From the NCBI RefSeq assembly GCF_901709675.1, contig NC_051106.1, positions 1,994,001 to 2,058,000 on the forward strand: DNA of 64,000 nucleotides, given 5' to 3'. Shown here one piece after another: positions 11,428-23,201 of this stretch. Each line of letters opens with the position of its first letter. Position 1 is the stretch's first letter. Below the pieces are notes generated by a model. The model saw nothing but the letters and a program-made list of their open reading frames with translations, was not told where the DNA came from and ran no database searches. The translations under genes and the position numbers were made by a program. The DNA comes from Syngnathus acus. Its lineage: Eukaryota > Chordata > Actinopteri > Syngnathiformes > Syngnathidae.

Positions 11428-13638
11428 CAGTTTTCTGAGAAGCAGTTTATAGATTTTAATTTAACTTTAAGACAATTTTAAGAAGGATGTAATTATACTA
11501 AAGACATCCCATAATATGTCACCATACAAATAAGATGTAAAAAAAAAAACTTTTAGAGGCGTGGTGACGTTATGACCCGCGTGATCATTTAATTTTTATT
11601 AAAAGTAATTTGATATACAGTTTTTATTTAAATTGAATTTTCTTGGATGTAACATGGTGAAAATACGATTTCAACAACTTTCAGAAATTTCTATCGACGT
11701 TTTAATAGTTATAGCTTGCGGGGAAGTGTGTGTGTTGTAATTGCTTGCATTTTAATATAACATATGAACAAAATGTGTGACTTCAAATAAAATGGAGTAA
11801 GCAACAAGGACGTTATAAGAGAAATTAAACAAAATTTAAGGGAATTTTGCATCTGTAAAATCAAATATGGTCCCAAAACAAACGAATAAAAAAAAATACA
11901 TTTTAAGTGTGACTTCAGTGAAATGCATGCATGGGGTTATAAATACAATAAATCGAGAAAAACTCATTTATGAGAGAAAATAAAATTGTAATCCCCCAAA
12001 ACATTTTAAATGTGTGTAAAATAAAAAGAAATATTAACAAAAAGTGTAGTCAGAATACGTTTAAAAATGGGATCTGTTTAGTTGAAATTTCAAAATGCCT
12101 GAGACAAATGAGGGAGACGGAATTTTGAAATTCGGATCAATTAAATATGACTATATAAAAAAATAACAGTCAACTCTAATATGTGGATGCATTAAACCAA
12201 GCTAATAGGATTTAATATTGTCATCGAAACCTATTTTCTCCGAACGTAAATAACGGGATGGCAGATGACGACATTGGGCTTGCGTTGGCGTGACTTGGCC
12301 CAATTAAAGTGTCATGCTATTAATGAAATGCTATTTTTATTCTAGTAATATTTGGTTGGCTCGCGTGCAGCCACATTTTAATCAAAGACGCGCTATTTGA
12401 AAACATCATCCTTCATCATTCTGACACCACGCAGCTACAGGCGCAAACACTGTCAACCCATTTATCAGACGTTTTAATCAAAAAGTACATTGTCAGAAAG
12501 GGAGGTGGGTGGGCGGGTGTGAGTGGGGGCCATTCAATAAATAAATGATGCTGGGCCAGGGAGCCCCCCACCCCCCACACACATCCATAATGGGCCCCAT
12601 GCTCTAAACTCAACAAGTCCGCTCCTGCCTCCATGCCACACAACTCATTCATTTTCTTGGGGGGTGGGCAAAATAATTCATAGTGAATATGCGATTTTTG
12701 GGGCATTTAATGTGTCCAAGAACGTAATAAATTGATGGCATATGTTTATTTTGTTTTGATATCTGCATTATTTCTCATTCAAATGTAATAACACTCGACA
12801 CTACATTAAGGACACCTACACCCCTATAATGAGATGCGAGACTTCAGCCGTATGAAAAAATTGTTTTACACTTGCCAGCGGTTATTGTCCGACGTCTGAC
12901 CTGACCGGGCAAGGTGACGTCAAGAGGCTGTTCCTAAGCGAGGTCGAAATGACCAAAATATTAGAAACAACACGTCGAGTGATGTTTAGGTGATTGATAC
13001 CGCGTCCTAAATTAAGAACAACTCTCCCTCCCCCATATAAGCCGGCGTGGTTGTATGTCGCTGAGACGAGGGCAAAAATAACAGCTGGCAAAAGTAAAAA
13101 TGGACATAATGTACAAATGTAAAAAAACTTCATAAAATATTCATACGGAACTCATTAGAGGCGTGCAGGTGTTTCCAATGACTTTGGCCAGTTAGCATAC
13201 GAGTTGAATGAATACTGTTAGTCTTTTTTCAAGTATCTGTACTTCTACGTGTTTGTTCTCCTACTTAAGTGCAGCAAGTGAGTCTTTTTGCTGCACACAA
13301 AGTGATTGTAAAATTCGCTCAAGTAGCACAACCGCTATTTTTTTTTTTTTTTGTAGGAGCATTTCATTGGATTTAACGGCGCCCTTTCTTGATGTTTTTT
13401 TTTTTTTCTTCATCCACCCGACCAGACGCCGAGTGGCTTGCCCACAGCGAGCAGCTATGTCACAGCACCCAGCATCCTGGTCTCCCGACGGCCCACCACC
13501 CGAGCGTCAGCCTCCACGGCGTACAGCGGCATCACGTCGGCCTCTGTGACCGTTCGCATATGGCGGCCGCCGCTGCCGCCGCCGCTGCCGGCCAGTGGCA
13601 GCTGTGACAGCGGCCCACCGGATACCGGACCCGCCTGA
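7633..13638 (+). CDS. pax9: Pax9, paired-box transcription factor (exons 1, 2 and last found; one internal exon not found)
   Basis: Exon 1 contributes ATGG (7633-7636); exon 2 is 9476-10099; the last exon is 13426-13638. Exons 1 and 2 join to [10 protein letters not shown], the exact vertebrate Pax9 start. The paired domain covers about residues 4-131 and the octapeptide HSVTDILGI is at 194-202; there is no homeodomain, as expected for the Pax1/9 group. Pax9 acts in the nucleus in pharyngeal endoderm, sclerotome and tooth mesenchyme (family knowledge). Exon 2 ends in phase 1 but the last exon reads as Pax1/9 C-terminus in phase 0. An exon of length 3n+2 (140 bp in human) is therefore expected between 10100 and 13425, and I could not find it. 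The protein is thus incomplete as described. Confidence 0.9.
7784..9212. repeat. degenerate tandem array, unit about 65 bp, in pax9 intron 1
   Basis: A recurring core resembling CTTGAGTCTCAGCATGATGC, often followed by ATGCAAGTG, recurs at roughly 50-75 bp spacing. Cores start near 7784, 8062, 8104, 8170, 8240, 8288, 8627, 8722, 8779, 8847, 8916, 8978, 9051, 9120 and 9170, with a possible last one near 9345. Between cores the DNA is AT-rich with recurring TTTGATATTTGGA-like strings. The copies are strongly diverged but share order and orientation, so this reads as an old minisatellite filling most of the intron. Short open frames across it are not coding. Confidence 0.65.
9476..10099 (+). CDS. 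pax9: pax9 exon 2 (paired domain and octapeptide)
   Basis: The acceptor is CTTTCAG (AG at 9474-9475). The 624-bp exon encodes [18 protein letters not shown], then the PAI and RED subdomains of the paired domain, a proline-rich linker and HSVTDILGI, the Groucho-binding octapeptide. It ends ITEQQ plus one base before the donor GTAAGC (10100-10105). The human exon is about the same length. It is highly GC-rich compared with its introns. Confidence 0.97.
10106..13425. other. pax9 intron after exon 2; expected exon 3 not found
   Basis: The interval is AT-rich and holds a long (CA)n with CG interruptions (about 11296-11425). I searched it by eye on the plus strand for an exon resembling the Pax9 segment after ITEQQ (Ser/Tyr-rich, then EEW) and found none. 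No assembly gap is visible. Confidence 0.6.
11296..11425. repeat. (CA)n microsatellite
   Basis: A long CA dinucleotide tract whose left third is interrupted by CG and TG. It lies within pax9 intronic sequence. Confidence 0.95.
13426..13638 (+). CDS. pax9: pax9 last coding exon, divergent C-terminus
   Basis: The acceptor is CGACCAG (AG at 13424-13425) after a T-rich tract. In phase 0 it opens [17 protein letters not shown], close to the Pax1/9 stretch beginning NGLP in other vertebrates. It then diverges, with only scattered matches ([12 protein letters not shown], a Trp, SCD), and stops at 13636-13638 after 70 codons. The usual conserved ending with LAFKGM and SVTASAL is absent. Third-position GC is high in this frame. 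Splicing exon 2 directly to this exon would use another frame, open to 13607. Confidence 0.65.
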   Translation, partial: TPSGLPTASSYVTAPSILVSRRPTTRASASTAYSGITSASVTVRIWRPPLPPPLPASGSCDSGPPDTGPA

Positions 13639-16256
13639 ACGCGACACCGTCCACCCGGCGGCCAAGACATTCGCTGACTATTTTTCTTAAATGAAGGACT
13701 ACAGGATTTTATTTTTGCTGTTTTTGATTTATTGAACTTCCGACATGGACGCATACGCATCACGGAATACTCCGACGCAGGTGGACCAAACGCTGCATTC
13801 AACGCGCATGCGTAGAACTTCATTCAACGCTACAAATGGAAAAGGGGGAAATGTTGCATTCAGGGTGCTTCTCAATTGTATTTTCTACTTTTATATGATT
13901 ATTTTGTATTACGGCAGTGATTCCAAAGCAAGGCACATACTATGCAGTAAAAAAAAGGAAATTTGATTTTTTTTCCCCCCCCCCACAGCACACCAATTTG
14001 CCGCATTGGTGGGAATCAAAGTAACGGAGCATGTTTTCCCCCACTTGGAAGAAGAAAAAAAAAAAAAGGAAAATCTAGTGCCCCTTTGTGTTTGTTATTA
14101 TTTATTAGATTAAAGGTACGTTAGAATCAAGTGCAATTAGCCATAATATCTTACAATTGGCGTTTGTACGTAATGTTGTTGCCAGACTTCTCAGTGGTGA
14201 CAATTGACACATGATGTTGCACAATGAAATTGAATGTATCTTATTAAATTGTTTGGCTGTTACAGACCTTGGAAATGTTGAACTTTATTGTGAAGGCAAA
14301 AAGATAAATGGGACGAATGAAAATATTGTTTACAAACATTATTATTTATCTGTTTTTTAACCACGCAACAATTTTCTTAAAGTTGTGTATGGTTTATATA
14401 AAATGTAATTTAATTGTTCAAATAGTTTATTCTACTGTTTCCGCAAATTTAAGTATGTTTATTTTGAAAGAGAGTAGATAACTGTGTGGTCAACTATTTG
14501 TTATATTAGAAGGGGAGCACATGCTACAGCGACCCGTTAAATGATCTACGAATTATTTTAGTTTGAAGCCAGGGGAGAAGATACAAATGCCTATACTTTC
14601 CCTAAATTTTATTTTCAAAGTTACAACCTAGTGAATCTGCAGCTTATTTTGAAGGGTATTATTATTATTATTATTATCATTGTTATTATTATTATTATTA
14701 TTATTATCAGTATTATTATATTCCACTTTCAGAGCAAATACATCATAAAAACGTGCAAATACAATTTTCCATCCATTTTGAAAGTCTTCAAACCTAATGT
14801 TTCATTCGGGGGCGTGCAAAACGCAGTAAATCGGGACACCAGGAGGCCAAGCTTTTCAGACGTGAGCCAAAAAAAGATGTAAAAACACTTTGGAGGACAC
14901 TTAGAGAGGAGGCATCAAGTTTAATAAATAATCCCACACAGCATGTTGAAACAAGGAGTGGGGGGGGGGGGGTGATGAATATTTAAGAAGAAAAAAACCC
15001 CAACACGCTCACCTGCTGCCGACTTTACCTGCAGAGGCGGGCGTTTTTTTTTGTTGCCGCATAAACAGACGGATGGCGGCTGCCACAGTGTCAACAGTCG
15101 GATTTGACTTGGAAAGTGCTCGTCCCCGCATGCAGTGGTCACGGACCGTTGCTCAGGGCCTGGGCGAAGGGGCGCAGGGCGGGGTGGGGTCCTTGTTATG
15201 TTTCTTTTGACTATACCTCAACCGCATCACAGGGGACGTGACCGTGTGAAAAAGTACTGACATGCCTTGTTGTACAGCCTTTCAAAGCAGACATAAAAAA
15301 AAAAATCGGAACATTTCCCTTTTTTTGGGGGGGGGGGGGGGACAATCGACATATAAGGAAGAATGTCAAAAAAGAACACAAGGCTAAGGCTTCGTATTGG
15401 TTTGCCAGCTGACACTGTCGCATAGCGTTTGAAGATGGGAGATTGTTGTCATGTGTACTGCACTATTTGCCAGAAATTCCTTCAGCTTCTTCGGCTCGCT
15501 GTCTTCACTGGGTTCCCTGCTTGCACGTTCAACGCCTTATAAATTCTTTTGTACCCTTTTCTGACAGGGGCGGGTGGTGGTGGTGGTGGGGGGGGGGGGG
15601 GGGTTGCAGTGTGGGGTACCATCACTTCTCCATTTTAGGGAATTTGGAAGATTTTCAAACTGTCATGCAACAAGATCAACCGTGAAAACCTTTGGCGAAA
15701 ATCTGGAGAGTGAGAGCAACCTTGTAGAATTCCGGATACGGTCAATGTAACAAGTCGTGTGGTCTCAAGGGGAGCAGAATTTGAGGTGATCCCAATAACA
15801 TGTCAGCCCACTATAGCTGCCAGGCATTTGCCTAAATACGCTGCGCACATCAATAATATTAATGGTTAAAAGCGCACGTGTCAAAGCCTGTCACCGTGCA
15901 CGCGGGTGAAATATTACCGAGACAGCGGATGAGGCGTGGAGAAAGAAAAGTGTGAGATTTACGGCGGAGCGAAGGTGCGCAGGGAATGTCGAATGAACGG
16001 CGCCACATCGCAAAGACGACGGCGGGTTTACGACCTCAGCAGTCGCCTCATCCGAATGTCCTTCAAAGTTTCGGCAGCACCGAGGCGCAAACATTAATCG
16101 AAAATAAGGTGAAAAACTTTTAACGACGACTCTCTTAGTCAACGATTTTTTTGGTTTATTATATTCACAGTGCTTCTGTAACGGAGATCGGACTGATAGT
16201 GCGACTCGTTTTACGGTGCTTGCTGTCCCGTACCACCAGTAACAGACGGGGGGGGG

Positions 16257-16736
16257 GTGAAATCTCGCGTGCAAAAACAAACAAAGCCAGCAATGTGAAA
16301 AAAGTGTTCCAAACATACTTTGAAGGAAACAAGTGATCAAAACTGTTTTTTTTATTGTTTTGGCAGGAGATGCATCCACACGTCAGTGTGTTTCATTTAA
16401 AAACGAGGCACAATCTATTCATTTCACATTTGGCACATGGAAAAAGGAGATGCAACAGGATAGGTGAAATGTTTGCTTTCTTTCTTGGAAAAAAAACCCC
16501 TTTATTGCTCAAATCAAGGTGACTGGAGTTTCATGAGTGAAAATCAAACATCCAAACCGACAGCGTGAAAAAGTGCTCCCTAAACACCCAATTGGGTGAA
16601 GGAAACAAGTCAGCGAAAATCGGTTAAAAAAAAAAAGTTAACTGTTAATACCTGCAGATACACGTCAGTTTTATAACAAGAAAATAAAAGAATACAAATG
16701 ATTCAATTCACATTTGGAATATATATAGAAAAAAAA
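16257..16736. repeat. diverged tandem duplication, two copies about 285 bp apart
   Basis: Copy 1 (about 16257-16446) and copy 2 (about 16536-16736) share collinear blocks: GTGAAA, CAAAC, GTGAAAAAGTG, GAAGGAAACAAGT, CACGTCAGT and TTCACATTTGG, ending in A runs. The copies are imperfect and therefore old. They lie 440-920 bp past the slc25a21 stop, within its possible 3' UTR or just beyond. Confidence 0.6.
16501..16506 (-). promoter_or_regulatory. slc25a21: candidate poly(A) signal of slc25a21
   Basis: AATAAA on the minus strand, about 670 bp past the stop. Another candidate lies near 16350. Neither is backed by more than the hexamer. Confidence 0.3.
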
Positions 16737-17175
16737 TCAGTCATGCAATAGATAAAAGCCAGTACTGTGTTCTTGATATGCATGGCAAGATATGCGTTGA
16801 CGGCTGCAAAGAGCCGATCAAGGTTTTTTTTTTAACGGGTCCCCAGTTTTCATGTCCTTGTGTGTTTTTCAGTGCAAATGTCAACATTTTCATAGCGTCT
16901 ACAAAATATGGCTGTCTCCATTTGAGATGTTTCACTACAAGTGAACGTTAAAGCTTGAGCACTCGAAATAAAGCTTCAGAGTATTTTTGCAAAAATATCG
17001 AATGGCGCATTCAGCAAATATTGATTTGGACCTCACCTACTGCATGTCTGTTTTTTAGCATTTGCAACTTATTTTGAAGCGACTTCATTATAGAAAAATA
17101 CCTTTTTCTTTCGAGGTATGAAAGGGAAGGACTACATCCCAAAAGGCACTCGTGGTCTTTGCGGCTGCCGGGTCT

Positions 17176-17237
17176 TTACCAGTTCCTCTGGAGCCACCCG
17201 GACACGTACTCGTACACCAGCAGCATCACAGCGCCAC
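17176..17237 (-). CDS. slc25a21: slc25a21 last exon (exon 10)
   Basis: After the acceptor (AG at 17239-17238) the exon completes a Gly codon and encodes GAVMLLVYEYVSGWLQRNW, then TAA (17178-17176). This matches the carrier's C-terminal transmembrane helix, GGAVMLLVYEY in human. Confidence 0.95.
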
Positions 17238-20200
17238 CTGTGGTCAAATGAAGACAGACATTTACATTGACTGATATGGGGAAAAAAAATGGAAAAATAA
17301 ATAAGGGCAAATGTTACCTGGGCCAAGTCTCATGACCTTTGGCACCAAGCCCTTGTAGAGAGCCAAGTACCTGTGCAAACACAACAGCATCTGATTTAGC
17401 TTGCTGTTCGAGAGTGTGTCATCTCGGTGGAGATGTTCAAGGGTCTCTGTCGGCTGCTCGGCGGGGAGCACTCGTGATGTTCCGGCCCGCTGCTTGATGT
17501 ATTCAAGGTGACCTGCGGCCTGGCGCACCCCTTCCCTTCCCAACCCTGGCCTGGCCTGGCCTAGCCTGGCCTGCCGCCGCCCCCCCGACGGCGTTAATAA
17601 GGCTGGAGCCACTTCCTCCCTTGCCCCTGTGTCTGATTAGATTGACCCGAGGAGCGCGGCGCGCCTCGTTAGGGTGCGCTTAACGACGTCCCCCACAGGG
17701 ACCACTAATTAGCAGGGACTGTGTTGTGTTACTGGATTGGGGGGAGGGAGGGGGGGGGGGGGCGATAGGGGCATGATTCTGCTGCAACCATGTGATAACT
17801 TTTTGATATACGCAAAAGGTCTATCACTATGTAACCGCAGGTGAACTTTTGGATAGAGATCCGTTTGTCAACATACTTGAAACAAAAAAAAAGGGCAATG
17901 ACGGGTTTTGCCATTTTTTTGGTCAGGTACAGCATTGTCTGAGCTGACAAAAGGTCAATCACTAAGGTCACTTTTGGTCTGACCCATTGTTATCGTCAAC
18001 GGTAAAGTCACCATGTTTCAATCTATCAGTGCAATGCTCCACAATGTTGACAAAAAGTCGGTCGGAAGGTTGAGCCTTACCCTTCCTCACGGTAAACCAG
18101 CACCATGGTCTGGAAGCAGGTGCGGTACTTGATCTGTCCAGGGACCGGCTGCGGGCCCTGGATGCGGCTCTTGGCCACGTCCCAGGGAATGTTGACGCAG
18201 GAGGAGATGGTGCCCGACACCAAGCCGATGGCGAACTTCCTCAGGAATTCCAAGGTTGGGTCCTAGCGGACACACAGTTGATCACGTCAATTGTGGGTAT
18301 CCAACCCCCCCTTCAAAAATGTTTTTCTTAAAGTTCAATTAAAGATGATCACACTGTGCGTTACTTTTGAAGTTCTACGGGTCGCTAAAAACATGGACAC
18401 CTTAACATGGTAGTGGCGAGAGGAAATATGATTGCAATGCTGCCATGAAAAAGCCGCTAGCATTGTATGGTAGCTAGTGTGGTGGTAGTAGGGGCGCTAG
18501 ATGAGTGCTTCCCGATTGGCTGAGCAGAGGCACGTGTTCTCAGCGAGGATTTATAAACAGGGCTCAAGCAGACAGACTCGGGGAGGCATATGGGGACAAT
18601 TTGCGTAATTGGACTGCGACTCGGCACACAGGCGTGTTACTGTACCCCCGCCGCACACCTCCCTTCAACAAAAAGGGGCCAGACTCAAGAGAGCTCTGAC
18701 AGCTAATTGGCTAGGAGAGTTTTTACAAATGACAGCAGCACCCCCCGAGAGCCCGCCCAAATGAACAGCTCATCTCCAACACGTAACGCAAAACCTTTGA
18801 GCATGCAACAAGACTAAATGCAAACATTGAGGGCGAGCAGTCTGGACCGGTACCTTACCGGGTTAGCCGGGATGGCATCCTTGACATTGAAGTAGAACCC
18901 AAAGTAGATCATGTTGAAGACTCCGTGGCGTCCCAGGGTGGACGTCAGCCCTTTGTTCAGACCCTTCAGTCCGAAGCCGTCTGTCTTGATGATGTGTCTC
19001 GCCTGACCGAACGAGGACGGTTGCTGCCGACCACCAAACCCAAAGCCGTCAGAATGGAAGGAGCCCGCACGGAAACCGAGGCATGCTCGTGTTTGACGTA
19101 CCTGCTTGAAGGAGTCTCTGTTGGCCTGCAGGCTGACTTTGACCACCTCGAACGGATTGACCACGACCGCTTCGGTCAAACCCGCGCCGAGTCCCGCTGC
19201 CGACAGCGCCTGCGAGATGTCGGCTGGTGTTTTATTACCGATACTGTACCGCTAGCGGGCTGATAGCAGTGTTATTTGAGTTATCAAGTATGCCGATACC
19301 AGCCACTGATACTTAAACAACAAAAACAACAAAAAACAATCTGCTCAAAACTCACATTCACCCAGACACCGAGTCAAAAAAACATCAGAGCATTTTTCTT
19401 GGCGTGTACTATTATCCCAAATGTTACCCAATAGACATCAGCTGCCCCCCAGCTGAGTAATTTTCACAAATGTGGGAATAGAAAATAAATCAAGTTGAAA
19501 ATTGACATCTAAATCATATCACGCCTATTAAAAGCTGTCATTATTGCTGGTTACACAACATCCTAACGCCACACCTGAAATTAAACGATGTCGCAATGCT
19601 GCATGTATTTGCACGAAGACAGCGCATGTGTGTGCGCACATGCTGGCGTAATGGGAACATGTCAAGAACGTGTCTATAGCTCATTACTCTTCCTGCCCTT
19701 TTTATCCCGCTGTCAGTGCCCCGGCCGGTCGGCCGGGAGCCATCCTCCTCAGACATGTCGGTGTATTTACACAGGCAGCCGCCGCCGTCGTTTTTGCATT
19801 CTGCATTGGTCTTATGGGCCTGCTGCGTCCTCCTTAATCACGCTGAAGGCATTCAGCTGCACCCGCCGCACAACCGTCAACAAGTGGGCAGGTAAGCAAA
19901 GGTCGTACGCTTTTGGAAATTGCTGACTTGATCCCAGAATATTACCAATTTAAAAAATATTTGTTAGAAACTTGCCTGAGAAAGAGAGAGCGCCATTCTT
20001 CAGTGATGACAGTATTTGTTCAAATATGGGGGGGGGGGGATGATGCATGATGGATGGGCCCAGTAAACAATGACTGCAAAAAATAAAAACGCCCGCCCGC
20101 ACGCATGAGGAGGATATACGATGTGCCGGGGCGGACGTCGGTGCTGCAGGTACGCCATCCATCACGGCTGACACCTGGCCGCCACCTGAGAAGCCCCTCC

Positions 20201-23146
20201 CTCTTGCAAAATGGCGACGACGGTACACAAGAAAAATATTTGCCATTTTAAGCCTTTTGTCATTGAGTAAGGAATCTGCTTTACAGTTTTTAATTTTTTT
20301 TTTATAAAATATTTTTCCATCTCCAAATGTCCGTGAAAAAAAATGCAAACTTACGTGCACATTCTGACAATGCAACACCCCACCAGGTGCAAATTGTCGT
20401 GCGTTTGAATAAGAAACCGCATCGCAAACATGAAGGCCAAACACTTATGCATTCGACACGCTGCAAATTATTCTTGGCATCCGTCAGCAGGTGAGGCCAA
20501 ACATCGACACTGCGTACAATGTTCTTCCTGTTCCGTGTGTGTGTTTATCTTTCCAGCGAGAGTGTACTCAGGTGCTTGTGTGTGTATGTTAAGACTCACC
20601 AGGCCCGGAGACAAAGGGGTCAAATTCAGCAGCTTCTTGTACTGCTCAAAGGTGAAAAACTGCAGGGGGGAGGGGCGGGGAGTGAGAGCAAGAGAGAAAT
20701 TGAGACAAACGAGTGTTGACGCCTTGACACGGCCGCAACGTCCACACCTGTAGCGCACGTCGCGACTTGGGAGGTGAACGTGTAATCATCCTCAAACTAA
20801 AAAATGGCTAGTCGAGGGTTCACTGAACAGGATGTATTTCAAAAATGAGGGAAGGCCCTGAAGCCAACACCAAAAAAAATGTCTGATAGGAAAGTAGGAG
20901 TTTTTTTTTTTTTACAGCTGCCAAGTGGTGACACATCCTAGCGCTCTCGAACTTGTGGTGCATTTTTAAAAAATACAGATGTGTAAAATAGCTGCCTCGC
21001 TATCATGCTAAATAGGTAGCTAGCAAGCTAGATAGCGAGTTAGCTTGCTAGTCAGACAGATAAGTCATTCATCCTGTGAGGCAAATTCATTTGTTGCAGC
21101 AGCAAGTGTCATACCTAAACATTTCCATTGATAAGATGCGGAATTCAAATAAATCTTGAGATTAGAGTTCGATGTACTGTTTGTTGGTATATGCAAAATA
21201 ACAATGTGGCAGTAATGAATGCAATATAATATTGATAGTGACATTTCATAACATTGATTAAGTATAGTTAACTAAGTGTTCACTATTTGTTTTTTTTGCT
21301 ATTAGTGAGGGTTCACTGTATTTGACTTGGGTTTAATTAGCCACAAGATGGCCGCCCACTGTTGTCACAAGACGGCGCGACGGTCCGCTAACTGCTTGTA
21401 AGTCAATATTTGGGCTGGCCCAACAGAACAAACAGTAGCGGGCGGTCCAGGTGGCACTTCTGAATTTGACAGACATGATGTGTGCGGTTAGCAAGGCGAC
21501 GTTGCGCCAACACGACTCACCTTGACTGCCCTCTTAGGCGTCTCGGCCAGGATGGGGGGCAAAATTCCCTTGTAGAAGCCAAAGATTCTGTAAGGAGACA
21601 ATCAATCATTAGGTCAAACCTTGGTGGTTCCGCTAGAATTGACAGTAAGTACAAGTTGACGTGTTGTGGCAACATTGGCTACAACCAACACAGATGATGC
21701 CGGACGACCGCCCGTGGGCGTCAATCTTGAAAAAGAAGCGGGTTGCGTTGCAGGGGTCAGTGAAAATCAGCCCAATCGTATCAACAGCTCAAGCAATAAA
21801 CAATCAAAAGAGGAGCTTTGAATCAGATTGCGCCTCTCAAGAAAACAGACGAAAATAAAGGTCGACGGACGGCTATGCAAATGGAAGCCGCTGATTTCCC
21901 GGGTGTGGTCAAACCTCCAGGCGAGTGAGAATTTGCTACAGGACAAACATGGCCGCCGCCATTTGACTGCTGGTTTGCATTGCAATGTAAAGTACACACT
22001 TTTTGGCTTTCTTTACGCAAATGATGCAAAGCAAAAAGGGGGCTGAGGTCAACCCCCCCCCCATAGCTGCTTAATAACACCAAATTTAGCAGTACAACCT
22101 TCGTTCCAATCCTGAGGAAACCCAGCAAAGGTAGACTAGCTGCCCTCGAGGGAACCTTTACACATGTAAACAAGCCGACGTGCTTCATCTGCAAATATTT
22201 TCACTTTCCCACTGCCTCGGCTCTTTCCCGCCTTAATTAGCGGCACGCATACGACCACAAGGACACCGACCACCATATTTTGTGTCTCGTGAACTGTGTC
22301 TACAGTTGTCAGTTTGCTTCTGCAATAAAAAAAAAAAGAATTCATTCAAAAAGAAATTGCCACGGCGAGAGGAGAGAGCATTTTTTTTCAATATTCCTCG
22401 CCTCGGGCTGCGGGCCAGCGTGTGTAAATAATGCTGCCGAATAGACTTTTTGTTTGGCCTCCAGACGGAAACTGGAGCTGGGCCGCATGCACACAAAAAA
22501 ATCGGAAATTAATCGCTGTCGTTTGATGTGCGCGTATTTGAACAAAGCAGAGCTCAGGTTGACTCTGGCGCGCCTCCGGGAAATGTTTCTTTCCAGAACA
22601 ATTCTGCAAGACTATTTGTACAAATCCCCACTAAGTGGTTTGGCCCGCAGATAATTGAAGTGGCGCTGTCACTCAGGACACGTTGCAACACTTTCAAGTC
22701 AGGATGCGACTCCGCTTACGGGATTTCCGAGCCGTCACCACCTGATGCGCTTTTTCTTTTTTCTATCTGTTGTAAAGCTGTCGTTTTGCCGTAAAAACAA
22801 GCGGCGGTCGACACTTTCTCCCACGCCTGCGCTGTCTCACCGAGCTGTCACTGCAGCAGGAACAGGATGAAGAAAAAGAAGAGGAATGGATCCCCAACTG
22901 CACGCGGAATTGGACATTTGACCGTTTTGTTCTATTGTGACACGGCACGATAGCACAAAACGGCCAAATGTCCAAATCAATTCTGAATCGATTGAATGAA
23001 GAAAACAGGACTTACCCTTCGTTGCGGAAAATGGTACGGAAGCAATCGCCCAGGCTTTTGTAGCTGTTGGGGTCGCTGGTGCCCCTCTGGATCTGAAACC
23101 TGCACGCACGCACGCACGCACGCGCGCGCACGCACGCACGCACGCA

Positions 23147-23201
<55 letters not shown>

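Larger units (their letters stand above)
13639..17175. other. pax9 and slc25a21 convergent 3' interval
   Basis: No gene was seen. The left part should include the pax9 3' UTR; ATTAAA (14109-14114) and AATAAA (14923-14928) are possible poly(A) hexamers. A (TTA)n tract lies at about 14657-14719, and G homopolymers lie near 14960, 15330 and 15590. The right part is the 3' side of slc25a21. Confidence 0.55.
17371..21520. other. slc25a21 introns between exons 9 and 4
   Basis: The introns are 710, 596, 78, 1390 and 861 bp (excluding exons). They contain G runs near 17740-17762 and a perfect inverted repeat at 21020-21051. No other gene was recognised. Confidence 0.6.
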
